Source of the DNA: an uncultured Methylophaga sp.
GTDB lineage: Bacteria > Pseudomonadota > Gammaproteobacteria > Nitrosococcales > Methylophagaceae
DNA: 10,003 nucleotides
Direction: 5' to 3'
Assembly (NCBI GenBank): GCA_947631375.1
Contig: CANRLD010000056.1
Coordinates: 1 to 10,003 of the forward strand
This document shows, piece after piece, positions 1-6,975 of this stretch. Position 1 is the first letter of the stretch. Each line of letters begins with the position of its first letter. A program made the position numbers and the translations under genes. The notes beneath the pieces are model-generated. The model saw only the letters and a list, made by a program, of their open reading frames with translations, was not told where the DNA came from and did no database searches.

Positions 1-273
1 GAAACTGGAAGAGCGCCATGGCTTATTTATGAGCAAATGCGTCATGCTGAAGGGCTGACACCGTCATTAACCGGTGGTATGGCGTTATTTACATTGATTG
101 GCTATGTCCTTGTTTATACGATGATATTCAGTGCCGGTGTGTTTTATCTGATGAGCGTGATTCGCGGCGGTCTGGAAACAGCCAATGACGAACAACAGAA
201 TGTTGGTAGTGACAATGAAAAAGCACAGCGTCCGATGTCCGCTGCCAATGCTCCTTTTGATGGAGGTTTGTGA
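1..273 (+). CDS. cydA: Cytochrome bd-type quinol oxidase subunit I, C-terminal end (partial)
   Basis: The reading frame is open from base 1 and codes for the last 90 residues of CydA; the start lies left of the window. CydA carries the haems and the quinol site of the bd-type oxidase in the inner membrane. Residues 3-7 of the fragment read GRAPW, the position of the GRQPW motif near the end of CydA proteins, with Gln replaced by Ala. One membrane helix follows (about residues 28-52), then a polar, acidic tail of about 35 residues (TANDEQQNVG...). The Q-loop and haem ligands are outside the window, so the long or short Q-loop class cannot be read here. The stop codon overlaps the cydB start by one base (TGATG). 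Identity also rests on the cydB, cydD and cydC genes that follow. Confidence 0.93.
   Translation, partial: ETGRAPWLIYEQMRHAEGLTPSLTGGMALFTLIGYVLVYTMIFSAGVFYLMSVIRGGLETANDEQQNVGSDNEKAQRPMSAANAPFDGGL
262..266 (+). promoter_or_regulatory. Ribosome binding site of cydB
   Basis: GGAGG lies inside the end of cydA, 6 nt before the ATG at 273 and only 3 nt before an in-frame GTG at 270. The spacing favours the ATG and so decides the cydB start. Confidence 0.75.
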
Positions 274-1271
274 TGGATCAACCTTTTGATTTGGTGGTTA
301 TCTGGGCCGGTATTATCGGCTTTACGATAATGATGTATGTGTTGATGGATGGCTTTGATCTGGGGCAGGGCATTTTGTATCCGTTTGCGCCGGACGATCA
401 TGCCAGAGACATCATGATGAATTCAGTAGCGCCGATCTGGGATGGCAACGAAACGTGGCTGGTATTGGGAGGAACCGGTCTTCTTGCAGCGTTTCCATTG
501 GTGTATTCGGTGCTGTTGCCCGCATTGTACATTGGTGTGTTTCTGATGCTGGCCGGACTGATTTTTCGTGGTGTGGCGTTTGAGTTTCGCTTCAAAGCCA
601 ATTCCACACGCTATATCTGGGACTGGGCGTTTGCCGGTGGTTCGTTTGTTGCCGCATTTGCCCAGGGCGCAGTTGTTGGCGCTTATGTACAGGGCTTTGA
701 AACGAATAACCTGGTGTATGTTGGTGGCGCATTTGATTGGCTAACGCCTTTTAGCGTGGTGACTGGCTTTGGCCTGGTTGCAGGTTATGCCTTGTTGGGC
801 AGCACCTGGTTGATTATGAAAACCGAGGGTGAGTTGCAGCAATGGGCCTACAAAATCACCCCTATTTTGCTGATTATCGTGCTGACCGTCTTTGCCTTGA
901 TCAGCGTTTATACGCCGTTTGTCGATCACGACGTATTGAACCGTTGGTTTAATGGCGTATCGATTATCTGGCTATTGCCGATATTGGCTTTATTGTGCGC
1001 CTTGTGGCTGTTTCGTGCGGTTAAAAAACAACAGGAAGGGCAGCCTTTTGTCGCGTCGATGGGACTGTTCCTGTTTACCTATCTGGGCTTGTTGGCTAGC
1101 AAATGGCCTTATATTGTGCCGCCGAACTATACCTTATGGGATGCCGCTTCGGCTTATGAGTCACAGCTGTTTCTGTTACTGGGCGCTTTATTTGTCATTC
1201 CGATTATTATCAGCTACCTCGCCTGGTCGTACTGGGTGTTTCGCGGCAAGGTAAAAGGCGGCTACCACTAG
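273..1271 (+). CDS. cydB: Cytochrome bd-type quinol oxidase subunit II (Cio-like length)
   Basis: Subunit II of the cytochrome bd family, a multi-helix inner-membrane protein that pairs with CydA in the terminal quinol oxidase. The ATG at 273 is chosen over the in-frame GTG at 270 because of GGAGG spacing, giving 332 aa. Family motifs are in the expected order: DGFDLGQG (26-33), PIWDGNETWLV (about 54-64) and FRGVAFEFR (about 98-106), followed by alternating hydrophobic helices to the end. E. coli CydB has 379 aa and Pseudomonas CioB about 335, so the length and the GNETWLV form fit the Cio branch better. Cyanide resistance cannot be inferred from this. The gene overlaps cydA by one base and is followed after 2 nt by cydD, so the four genes should be cotranscribed. 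The last residues (GKVKGGYH) are basic. Confidence 0.96.
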   Translation: MDQPFDLVVIWAGIIGFTIMMYVLMDGFDLGQGILYPFAPDDHARDIMMNSVAPIWDGNETWLVLGGTGLLAAFPLVYSVLLPALYIGVFLMLAGLIFRGVAFEFRFKANSTRYIWDWAFAGGSFVAAFAQGAVVGAYVQGFETNNLVYVGGAFDWLTPFSVVTGFGLVAGYALLGSTWLIMKTEGELQQWAYKITPILLIIVLTVFALISVYTPFVDHDVLNRWFNGVSIIWLLPILALLCALWLFRAVKKQQEGQPFVASMGLFLFTYLGLLASKWPYIVPPNYTLWDAASAYESQLFLLLGALFVIPIIISYLAWSYWVFRGKVKGGYH

Positions 1272-1273
1272 GC

Positions 1274-2971
1274 ATGTCAGCTGAGGCATCTTTGACAGAA
1301 ACTGCTTCAGCCAGCGGCGGACGCTTACTGATCAAACAGCTGGTATACCAGCAACAACGCCGCTTATGGTGCTCGGTTGTTATGGGATGCCTGGCAACGC
1401 TGGCGATGATTGTGCAGTGGTATGCACTGGCGCAACTGGTTTATAGCGTCATTATTCTGCAGCAACCGCTCGGCGAGCAAGTGGCCTTGATTATCGTCAT
1501 GCTATTGGCGCTGGTTCTGCGTTCAATATTGATTAGAGCTCAAGAGCACTATGGTCAGCTCGCCAGTCTGCGGGCGCGGGAAACGTTGCGCAAACAGATT
1601 TTAGCTGACTGGCTACAGCTGGATGCCTTGCAGCATTCGCAGCGCTCTCCTGCGGTAGCAGCCAGCCAGTTGATCGAAGATGTTGAGGCAATGGACGGCT
1701 ACTTTGCCAGATTCTGGCCGCAGCAGATGTTGGCGGTCTTTACCCCGCTGCTGATTATTATCGTGGTGGGGTATTACAACTGGCTGGCGGCGTTATTTTT
1801 GCTGGTAGCGGCACCTTTGATTCCGGTGTTTATGGTGTTGGTAGGGCTGGGGGCTGAAGGCGTTAATCAGCGCTTTTTTAAACAGCGGCAACGTCTGGCA
1901 GGGCATTTTCTGGATCGCGTTAAGCATCTAACCACGCTGAAACTGTTTGCGGCTGAAGCTGCTGCACTGGCAGAGGTGCAAACACGCAGCCAGGATTACC
2001 GACAAGTGGTGATGAAAACACTGAAACTGGCATTTTTATCCTCAGCGGTACTGGAGTTTTTTACCAGTGTAGCGATTGCCAGTATTGCCATCTACATTGG
2101 CTTTGCTTTGCTTGGGTCGATTAATTGGGGACCAGCGGCGAATATCACTTTACTGAGTGGTTTGTTTATTCTGTTGTTAGCGCCGGAGTTTTTTCAGCCG
2201 CTGAGAAATCTTTCCCAGTTTTATCATGATCGGGCGGCGGCACTGGCGGCTGCGACGCATATTGCCAGCGAACTGCATAATCAATCCAATAAGTTCGTCA
2301 CACCGGAAAGAGTGCCGGAAGAAATGGGGAATAAGGCATTATCACGACTGGTTACACGCGATCTTGAAATTGGTTATGACGACAGCAATGTGATCCAGCG
2401 GCTGCTGGATCAGGACCTGGTAATGGGCCAATGTCTGGTGATTAGGGGGCCATCAGGTAGTGGTAAAACCACCTTTATGCATACCTTGGCAGGTTACTTG
2501 AAGCCCTTGTCCGGTCAGGTGCTATTAAATAATCGGCCAGTGGCTGACACAGCCATTCGCTATCTTCCGCAAAGGCCTTGGATCATCAATGGCAGCTGGC
2601 AAGAAAATCTGGCAGTGCTGGCGCCGCAGGCCACCACAGTCGAGATGCGACAAGCATTACATATCGTAGGTCTTTCTGGGTTAATGAGTAGTAGAAACAA
2701 TGATTTAACTAGCAAACTTAATGAACATGGAGAAGGCCTTTCCGGTGGGCAGCTTCAGCGTCTGGCACTGGCGAGAGTCCTGCTGTCACCGGCTCAGCTT
2801 GTCTTATTGGATGAGCCGACAGCCAGCCTGGATGCCGAGAGCCGTCAATATGTCCTGACGGCGCTTGCAGCGTTAAAAGCCCGGTGTATTTTAGTGATTG
2901 CCAGCCATGATGGTGATGTTTTGGCATTGGCTGATCAGCAACTGCATTTTGATTCTTTCCGGGCCGGCTGA
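1274..2971 (+). CDS. cydD: ABC transporter subunit CydD (cytochrome bd assembly)
   Basis: One half of the CydDC heterodimeric exporter in the inner membrane, required for assembly of cytochrome bd. It has been linked to export of glutathione and cysteine and, more recently, to haem handling. The protein has 565 aa (E. coli CydD 588). Residues about 30-320 form the exporter-type membrane domain with about six helices. The ATPase domain follows: A-loop Tyr368, Walker A GPSGSGKT (392-399), Q-loop Gln433, signature LSGGQ (489-493), Walker B LVLLDEP (509-515) and H-loop His545, all intact. It starts 2 nt after the cydB stop with only a weak AAAGGCGG element 12 nt upstream, which suggests translational coupling. 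CydD rather than CydC is assigned from gene order and because the next gene has the CydC-type N-terminus. Confidence 0.93.
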   Translation: MSAEASLTETASASGGRLLIKQLVYQQQRRLWCSVVMGCLATLAMIVQWYALAQLVYSVIILQQPLGEQVALIIVMLLALVLRSILIRAQEHYGQLASLRARETLRKQILADWLQLDALQHSQRSPAVAASQLIEDVEAMDGYFARFWPQQMLAVFTPLLIIIVVGYYNWLAALFLLVAAPLIPVFMVLVGLGAEGVNQRFFKQRQRLAGHFLDRVKHLTTLKLFAAEAAALAEVQTRSQDYRQVVMKTLKLAFLSSAVLEFFTSVAIASIAIYIGFALLGSINWGPAANITLLSGLFILLLAPEFFQPLRNLSQFYHDRAAALAAATHIASELHNQSNKFVTPERVPEEMGNKALSRLVTRDLEIGYDDSNVIQRLLDQDLVMGQCLVIRGPSGSGKTTFMHTLAGYLKPLSGQVLLNNRPVADTAIRYLPQRPWIINGSWQENLAVLAPQATTVEMRQALHIVGLSGLMSSRNNDLTSKLNEHGEGLSGGQLQRLALARVLLSPAQLVLLDEPTASLDAESRQYVLTALAALKARCILVIASHDGDVLALADQQLHFDSFRAG

Positions 2972-2976
2972 TCAAG

Positions 2977-4713
2977 ATGCGCTCTCCTGTATATACCCGT
3001 TCAGCACTGTATTTCTGGCTCAGAAAAGTGCTGGGAAAACAGAAAAAGCGCTTAGCGATTGGCTTTCTACTGGCTTTATTGACGGCTCTTTCCGCCATAG
3101 GGTTACTGGCGTTGTCTGGCTGGCTGATTACCGCCACAGCGATAAGCGGTTTGGTGATTATGGCCGGCGGCGGCATGATGCTGGAACTGTATCGGCCGGG
3201 AGGCGGCATTCGGCTTTTTGCCTTAAGCCGAACAGTAGGGCGTTATTTTGAGCGGTTGCATAATCACGATGTTGTTTTGAGTGCGATTGCCGGTTTTCGC
3301 AGCAGCTTGTTCTCCGGCTTGTTGGGGCTGTCGGTTCAGCAACTGCGAAATACCCAAGATGCTGAATGGTTGAGCCGGTTAACAGCTGATCTGGATAATC
3401 TGGACAGCCTGCTGCTGCGATTGTTGTTACCGCCGGTGGTCGCAATTTGCAGCGTGTTATTAATTGCGTTATTTATCAGTTTTTTCTCGCTAATACTGGG
3501 CTGGGTATCCGGTGTTATCACGCTGATGCTGGGTATAGCCTATTTCAGCTGGTTTACCCGTAAAACCTCGCAATTGAGCAGCCATTATGCCGGGCAAATA
3601 AATCAGGCACGGTTACTGACCATTGAACATTTGCAGGGACAACTCGAACTGCAGGCCGCGCATCTGCATCATGCTCATCAATCCCGATCGCGGCATTCAC
3701 TTAGCCAGATCGGCATTCTCCAGTTTAAATTGAATCAACATATTGCCAATGCCCAGCTGATAGTAACTGTCTGCCATGGTTTGCTGGTGATCGGTGTCGC
3801 TATAGCTGCATTGGCAGCTTACCAGCATGGCGTATTTAGTGGCTCGGTTGCGGTGATGTTATTTCTGGCCGTGTTTGGTTTGGGCGAGCTACTGCAAAAT
3901 CTGCCGTCTCAGCTAGGGCATTGGGGAAAAACCCGTTATGCAGCTGAACGCCTGCAGCCACTGGCCGAGCAACGCGCAACACAACAAATTGACATGTCGG
4001 CTGTTGAGCGCATAGCGATGATGTTGGCCGCGCACCCAAGAGTGTCCAGCAGTATCGATACAACCATTAGATTTGAATTGGTACCAGGGCAATGCCTGCT
4101 GATATCCGGGCGCTCCGGCAGCGGAAAATCGACTTTAGCCAACCTGTTGGCAACTCTGGAGATAGCAGACTTATCGAAAACGTCTTATCAGCTATTAAGC
4201 AATGATATGCCGGTACAGGCACAGCAAATCGCTTCATGGCATCGGCAGATAGCGTACTTAACGCAGCACAACAGCATTCTTGCCGCGAGCCTGTACAGCA
4301 ATTTGACACTGGGGCTGGAAACCATCGACGAGCAACGGCTGTGGCAGGTGCTGACCCTGGTTGAGCTGGAGCAGTGGGCTAAACATTTGCCCAATGGTCT
4401 TCACAGCTGGCTGGGCAATACCGGCAGCCAACTCTCGGGTGGGCAGGCCAGACGAGTGTGTCTGGCACGGTTATTATTGAAAAAACCACGATTGATTTTG
4501 CTCGATGAACCGTTTAACGGTATTGACGCAGAGATGGCGGAGCGCATCTGGAAGCGTTTGTATCAGCATTGGAACGATCAGATTGTGATCGTATTGATGC
4601 ACGAGCGGCCAGCATACTTTCCCGGGATCGATAACCAGCAGTTTTTTGAAATGAAGCTGGATGATGAATGGGATGAAGCTTATAACATTACGCAACAGAA
4701 ACGCTTGCAGTGA
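2977..4713 (+). CDS. cydC: ABC transporter subunit CydC (cytochrome bd assembly)
   Basis: Partner of CydD in the inner-membrane CydDC exporter; 578 aa, close to E. coli CydC. The N-terminal segment SAIGLLALSGWLITA (39-53) and RTVGRYFERLHNHD (85-98) are typical of CydC. His97 aligns with E. coli CydC His85, which I recall as implicated in haem binding. The ATPase domain shows Walker A GRSGSGKST (378-386), Q-loop Gln430, signature LSGGQ (486-490), Walker B LILLDEP (506-512) and H-loop His542. Spacing from Walker A places His353 where the A-loop tyrosine normally sits, which is unusual. The ATG at 2977 lies 5 nt after the cydD stop without a clear Shine-Dalgarno, so reinitiation is likely. The C-terminus is extended by a short acidic and polar tail. 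It is the last gene of the operon; a convergent tRNA gene follows. Confidence 0.94.
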   Translation: MRSPVYTRSALYFWLRKVLGKQKKRLAIGFLLALLTALSAIGLLALSGWLITATAISGLVIMAGGGMMLELYRPGGGIRLFALSRTVGRYFERLHNHDVVLSAIAGFRSSLFSGLLGLSVQQLRNTQDAEWLSRLTADLDNLDSLLLRLLLPPVVAICSVLLIALFISFFSLILGWVSGVITLMLGIAYFSWFTRKTSQLSSHYAGQINQARLLTIEHLQGQLELQAAHLHHAHQSRSRHSLSQIGILQFKLNQHIANAQLIVTVCHGLLVIGVAIAALAAYQHGVFSGSVAVMLFLAVFGLGELLQNLPSQLGHWGKTRYAAERLQPLAEQRATQQIDMSAVERIAMMLAAHPRVSSSIDTTIRFELVPGQCLLISGRSGSGKSTLANLLATLEIADLSKTSYQLLSNDMPVQAQQIASWHRQIAYLTQHNSILAASLYSNLTLGLETIDEQRLWQVLTLVELEQWAKHLPNGLHSWLGNTGSQLSGGQARRVCLARLLLKKPRLILLDEPFNGIDAEMAERIWKRLYQHWNDQIVIVLMHERPAYFPGIDNQQFFEMKLDDEWDEAYNITQQKRLQ

Positions 4714-4720
4714 CGAAAAC

Positions 4721-4743
4721 AAAAAAGCCCCATACAGGGGCTT
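4721..4743 (-). terminator. Intrinsic terminator of the tRNA-Ser gene, possibly bidirectional
   Basis: A 7-bp stem AAGCCCC/GGGGCTT (4725-4731 with 4737-4743) closes a 5-nt loop. On the - strand the hairpin is followed by TTTTTTGTTTT, a good U-tract, 12 nt past the tRNA CCA end. Read on the + strand the tail is CTTATATGTTTTATA, so it could also stop cydABDC transcription, but less well. Confidence 0.85.
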
Positions 4744-4755
4744 ATATGTTTTATA

Positions 4756-4845
4756 TGGCGGAGGGTCAGGGATTCGAACCCTGGATGGTCGTGAAACCAT
4801 GCCGGTTTTCAAGACCGGTGCATTCAACCGCTCTGCCAACCCTCC
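4756..4845 (-). tRNA. serT: tRNA-Ser (anticodon UGA)
   Basis: A complete 90-nt tRNA on the - strand, from 4845 down to the encoded CCA at 4758-4756. The acceptor stem pairs GGAGGGT with ACCCTCC (7/7), with discriminator G. The anticodon stem CCGGT/ACCGG holds the loop CTTGAAA, giving anticodon TGA (bases 4811-4809), which reads UCA-type serine codons. A long variable arm (ATGGT-TTCACG-ACCAT) and a T arm CAGGG-TTCGAAT-CCCTG complete it. The long variable arm is the class II feature expected of tRNA-Ser. It lies tail-to-tail with cydC and has its own promoter and terminator. The symbol follows E. coli usage for the UGA isoacceptor. Confidence 0.97.
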
Positions 4846-4855
4846 AAGGGGCGGC

Positions 4856-4884
4856 ATATTACTAGGAATGGCGTGTCGTGACAA
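4856..4884 (-). promoter_or_regulatory. Sigma70 promoter of tRNA-Ser
   Basis: On the - strand, TTGTCA (4884-4879), a 17-bp spacer and TAATAT (4861-4856) stand just before the tRNA. The stretch between the -10 box and the gene is GC-rich (GCCGCCCC), the discriminator type typical of stringently controlled stable-RNA promoters. Confidence 0.8.
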
Positions 4885-4910
4885 CAGTGAAAACGAAATT
4901 TATCAAGTTA

Positions 4911-4941
4911 TTGCCATTTAGAACTTATCACGTAGGATAAT
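4911..4941 (+). promoter_or_regulatory. Possible promoter of yccA
   Basis: TTGCCA (4911-4916) and GATAAT (4936-4941) are separated by 19 bp, longer than the usual 17. The position fits a promoter diverging from that of tRNA-Ser, with about 58 nt from the -10 box to the yccA start. No better pair was seen in this interval. Confidence 0.35.
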
Positions 4942-4985
4942 GTCGTAAGATACCTAATCTATTATCAATACCTTAAATGGGGAAT

Positions 4986-4990
4986 GGAGA
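4986..4990 (+). promoter_or_regulatory. Ribosome binding site of yccA
   Basis: GGAGA lies 8 nt before the ATG at 4999. The alternative in-frame ATG at 4984 has its purine run (GGGGA) directly abutting it, too close to act, so the later start is preferred. Confidence 0.65.
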
Positions 4991-4998
4991 AAAAACTG

Positions 4999-5670
4999 AT
5001 GAACTATAACAGTCAATCAACAGTTGCACGTTCGCGGCAATCTGCGCTACAGACCAACAAACTGCTGCGAAATACCTATGCATTGCTGGCGATGACGTTG
5101 GGCTTCAGTGCAGTCACTGCTGGCGTATCAATGGCCTTTAATTTGCCGCATCCCGGCATTATTATCACGTTAGTGGGTTACTTTGGTCTGCTATTTCTGA
5201 CGGCAAAATTGCGCAACAGTGTATGGGGAATCGCCTCCGTATTTGCGCTGACTGGTTTTATGGGATTGACGCTCGGTCCAATCATTAATGCGTACATGGG
5301 ATTGGCCAACGGCCCACAAATTGTTATGCAGGCATTGGGTGCTACCGGCATTGTGTTTTTGGCGTTGTCCGCTTACGCGATTAAATCTGAAAAAGATTTC
5401 AGCTTTATGGGCGGCTTCCTGTTTGTTGGTATTCTGGTGGCGTTTCTGGCGGGATTGGCGGCATTCTTCTTTAACATGCCTGGCTTGTCATTAGCGGTTT
5501 CGGCGATGTTTGTACTGTTAATGTCTGGCCTGATTCTGTATGAAACCAGCAACATCATCCACGGCGGTGAAACCAATTACATCATGGCAACAGTAACGCT
5601 GTATGTCAGCATCTACAATCTGTTTACCAGTTTGTTGCATTTGATCGCTGCGTTTTCTGGTAATGATTAA
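4999..5670 (+). CDS. yccA: BAX inhibitor-1 family inner-membrane protein, YccA type
   Basis: A 223-aa membrane protein with about seven hydrophobic helices (roughly 28-48, 53-70, 76-98, 110-128, 135-158, 164-184, 195-218). It closely follows E. coli YccA (219 aa): KLLRNTYALLAMTLGFSAVT near residue 21 and the near-identical block YETSNIIHGGETNYI (181-195) before the last helix. E. coli YccA is a substrate and modulator of the FtsH protease that binds the HflKC complex; the family is named after eukaryotic BAX inhibitor-1, which affects calcium leak. That role here is by homology only. The ATG at 4999 is chosen over one at 4984 because of ribosome-binding-site spacing. It is a single-gene unit between a divergent tRNA gene and its own terminator. 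Confidence 0.93.
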   Translation: MNYNSQSTVARSRQSALQTNKLLRNTYALLAMTLGFSAVTAGVSMAFNLPHPGIIITLVGYFGLLFLTAKLRNSVWGIASVFALTGFMGLTLGPIINAYMGLANGPQIVMQALGATGIVFLALSAYAIKSEKDFSFMGGFLFVGILVAFLAGLAAFFFNMPGLSLAVSAMFVLLMSGLILYETSNIIHGGETNYIMATVTLYVSIYNLFTSLLHLIAAFSGND

Positions 5671-5697
5671 GTGACTCGTTTCACATTCATAACCATG

Positions 5698-5731
5698 AAC
5701 AAGCCCCTGAAAAGGGGCTTGTTTGTTTTTG
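5698..5731 (+). terminator. Intrinsic terminator of yccA
   Basis: A 10-bp stem (AACAAGCCCC at 5698-5707 with its complement at 5714-5723) closes the loop TGAAAA and is followed by TGTTTTTGG. It starts 28 nt after the yccA stop. The core of the stem (AAGCCCC/GGGGCTT) is identical to that of the tRNA-Ser terminator. Confidence 0.92.
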
Positions 5732-5859
5732 GCCTTTCGTCGAGGGCGGGATAAACAAGTAGAACGTTATGCCGGTTGACCAGTCCAGTAGACAGGGATT
5801 TGAAGTTTGCTGAAAACAGATGTTCGGCAGATTTTCAATAGATGCAGCCCGCTATGAAT

Positions 5860-5887
5860 TTGATAAGCGTCTGAATTGGCGCATAAT
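5860..5887 (+). promoter_or_regulatory. Possible promoter of moaA, ending just before the start codon
   Basis: TTGATA (5860-5865), a 16-bp spacer and CATAAT (5882-5887). A transcript from it would begin at about 5893-5895, at the moaA ATG itself. The 220-nt gap between yccA and moaA otherwise holds only the yccA terminator and no convincing alternative promoter or riboswitch. Confidence 0.4.
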
Positions 5888-5894
5888 AAACACT

Positions 5895-6902
5895 ATGACT
5901 GATAACTTTTCACAACTTATCGATCGATTTGGACGGCGTGTAACGTATGTGCGCATGTCGATCACTGATCGTTGTGATTTTCGCTGTGTGTATTGCATGG
6001 ATGAAGAAATGCACTTTATGCCGCGCGAACGCTTGTTAACCCTGGAGGAAATCGTTTTTCTGCTGCGTGCATTTTGCGAGCTGGGTGTTGAAAAATTGCG
6101 TATCACTGGTGGTGAACCACTGGTGCGACGTAACGTGGACTGGCTGATTGAACAGGTTGGTGCATTAAAACGCAGCACAGCGCTTAAAGAACTGAACCTG
6201 ACGACCAATGGTTCACAACTGCCAAAGTACGCTAAAAAGCTGGCTGCCGCTGGGATGGATCGGGTAAATATTAGCCTGGATTCATTAAAAAAAGACCGGT
6301 TTCGTGAATTAACACGTACTGGAGAATTAACCCAGGTATTGGCCGGAATTGGTGCAGCGAAACAAGCGGGTTTTAAACGGATAAAACTCAATACGGTAAT
6401 CATGAAAGGCCGTAATGATGACGAGATTATTGATCTGGCCGAGTTTGCCATTGATAACGATCTGGATATTTCCTATATCGAAGAAATGCCGCTTGGTCAT
6501 GTATCACATAGTCGAAGCGAGAGTTTTTGCAGCAGCGATTTTGTACTGGCAGCATTACAAAACAGATTTGATTTGCAAAGCAGTATTGTGAATACAGGTG
6601 GGCCTTCACGTTATTATCAAATCACTGGCAGTAGCAGCAAAATTGGTTTTATTTCACCACATAGCCACAACTTCTGTGACAGCTGTAACCGGGTTCGGGT
6701 CACGACAGAAGGGCGTTTGTTATTGTGCCTTGGTCAGGAACACTCAATGGATTTACGGGCGATAATTCGCCAGTATCCCGGCGATATCAATATGCTTAAA
6801 CAAGCCATTATTGAGTCAATGAATATCAAGCCCAAAGGCCATGATTTTGATATTAAGGCCCAGCCGGTTATTTTCCGCCATATGAGCGTTACCGGTGGTT
6901 AG
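5895..6902 (+). CDS. moaA: GTP 3',8-cyclase MoaA (molybdenum cofactor biosynthesis)
   Basis: A radical-SAM enzyme of the cytoplasm that converts GTP to 3',8-cyclo-GTP, the first step of molybdopterin synthesis (MoaC then forms cPMP). The protein has 335 aa (E. coli 329). The N-terminal cluster motif is CDFRCVYC (Cys27, 31, 34), followed by TGGEP (71-75), the SAM-binding signature. The second 4Fe-4S cluster ligands are Cys261, Cys264 and Cys278 in CX2CX13C spacing, and the protein ends in the conserved Gly-Gly. The frame is open from an ATG at 5820, but family members begin at the FGR...YVRMSITDRC block, so the ATG at 5895 is preferred. No Shine-Dalgarno precedes it. No other Moco gene is in the window; it stands alone between a terminator and a convergent operon. 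Confidence 0.95.
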   Translation: MTDNFSQLIDRFGRRVTYVRMSITDRCDFRCVYCMDEEMHFMPRERLLTLEEIVFLLRAFCELGVEKLRITGGEPLVRRNVDWLIEQVGALKRSTALKELNLTTNGSQLPKYAKKLAAAGMDRVNISLDSLKKDRFRELTRTGELTQVLAGIGAAKQAGFKRIKLNTVIMKGRNDDEIIDLAEFAIDNDLDISYIEEMPLGHVSHSRSESFCSSDFVLAALQNRFDLQSSIVNTGGPSRYYQITGSSSKIGFISPHSHNFCDSCNRVRVTTEGRLLLCLGQEHSMDLRAIIRQYPGDINMLKQAIIESMNIKPKGHDFDIKAQPVIFRHMSVTGG

Positions 6903-6932
6903 CTGTTAACGTTTTCAGGTACTGTAATTCTT

Positions 6933-6949
6933 ATTTTAATATTTAAAAT
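6933..6949. repeat. Short AT-only inverted repeat between convergent genes
   Basis: ATTTTAA and TTAAAAT form a perfect 7-bp inverted repeat around TAT, in the AT-rich 73-nt gap between the converging moaA and mazG-type genes. It could help end transcription, but an all-AT stem is weak. No classical terminator is seen here for either gene. Confidence 0.3.
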
Positions 6950-6975
6950 TATCTGATTAAGGTTAAAAGTTAAAG

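Noticed and set aside
270..272. GTG as the start codon of cydB
   Set aside because: It is only 3 nt from GGAGG; the ATG at 273 has better spacing and gives the family-typical N-terminus.
2718..3209. 163-codon open frame on the - strand over the cydD/cydC junction
   Set aside because: It is antisense to both well-supported genes, has low complexity and no recognisable motif.
4474..4884. 136-codon open frame on the - strand across the tRNA-Ser gene and the end of cydC
   Set aside because: It runs through a complete tRNA and antisense to the conserved cydC ATPase end; the translated sequence has no family resemblance.
5732..5894. Moco riboswitch upstream of moaA
   Set aside because: Only weak local pairings were found (for example TGAAAA with TTTTCA) and nothing I can match to the conserved Moco RNA core.
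5852..6451. 199-codon open frame on the - strand inside moaA
   Set aside because: It lies antisense to the most conserved part of MoaA; the serine- and arginine-rich translation is typical of a shadow frame.
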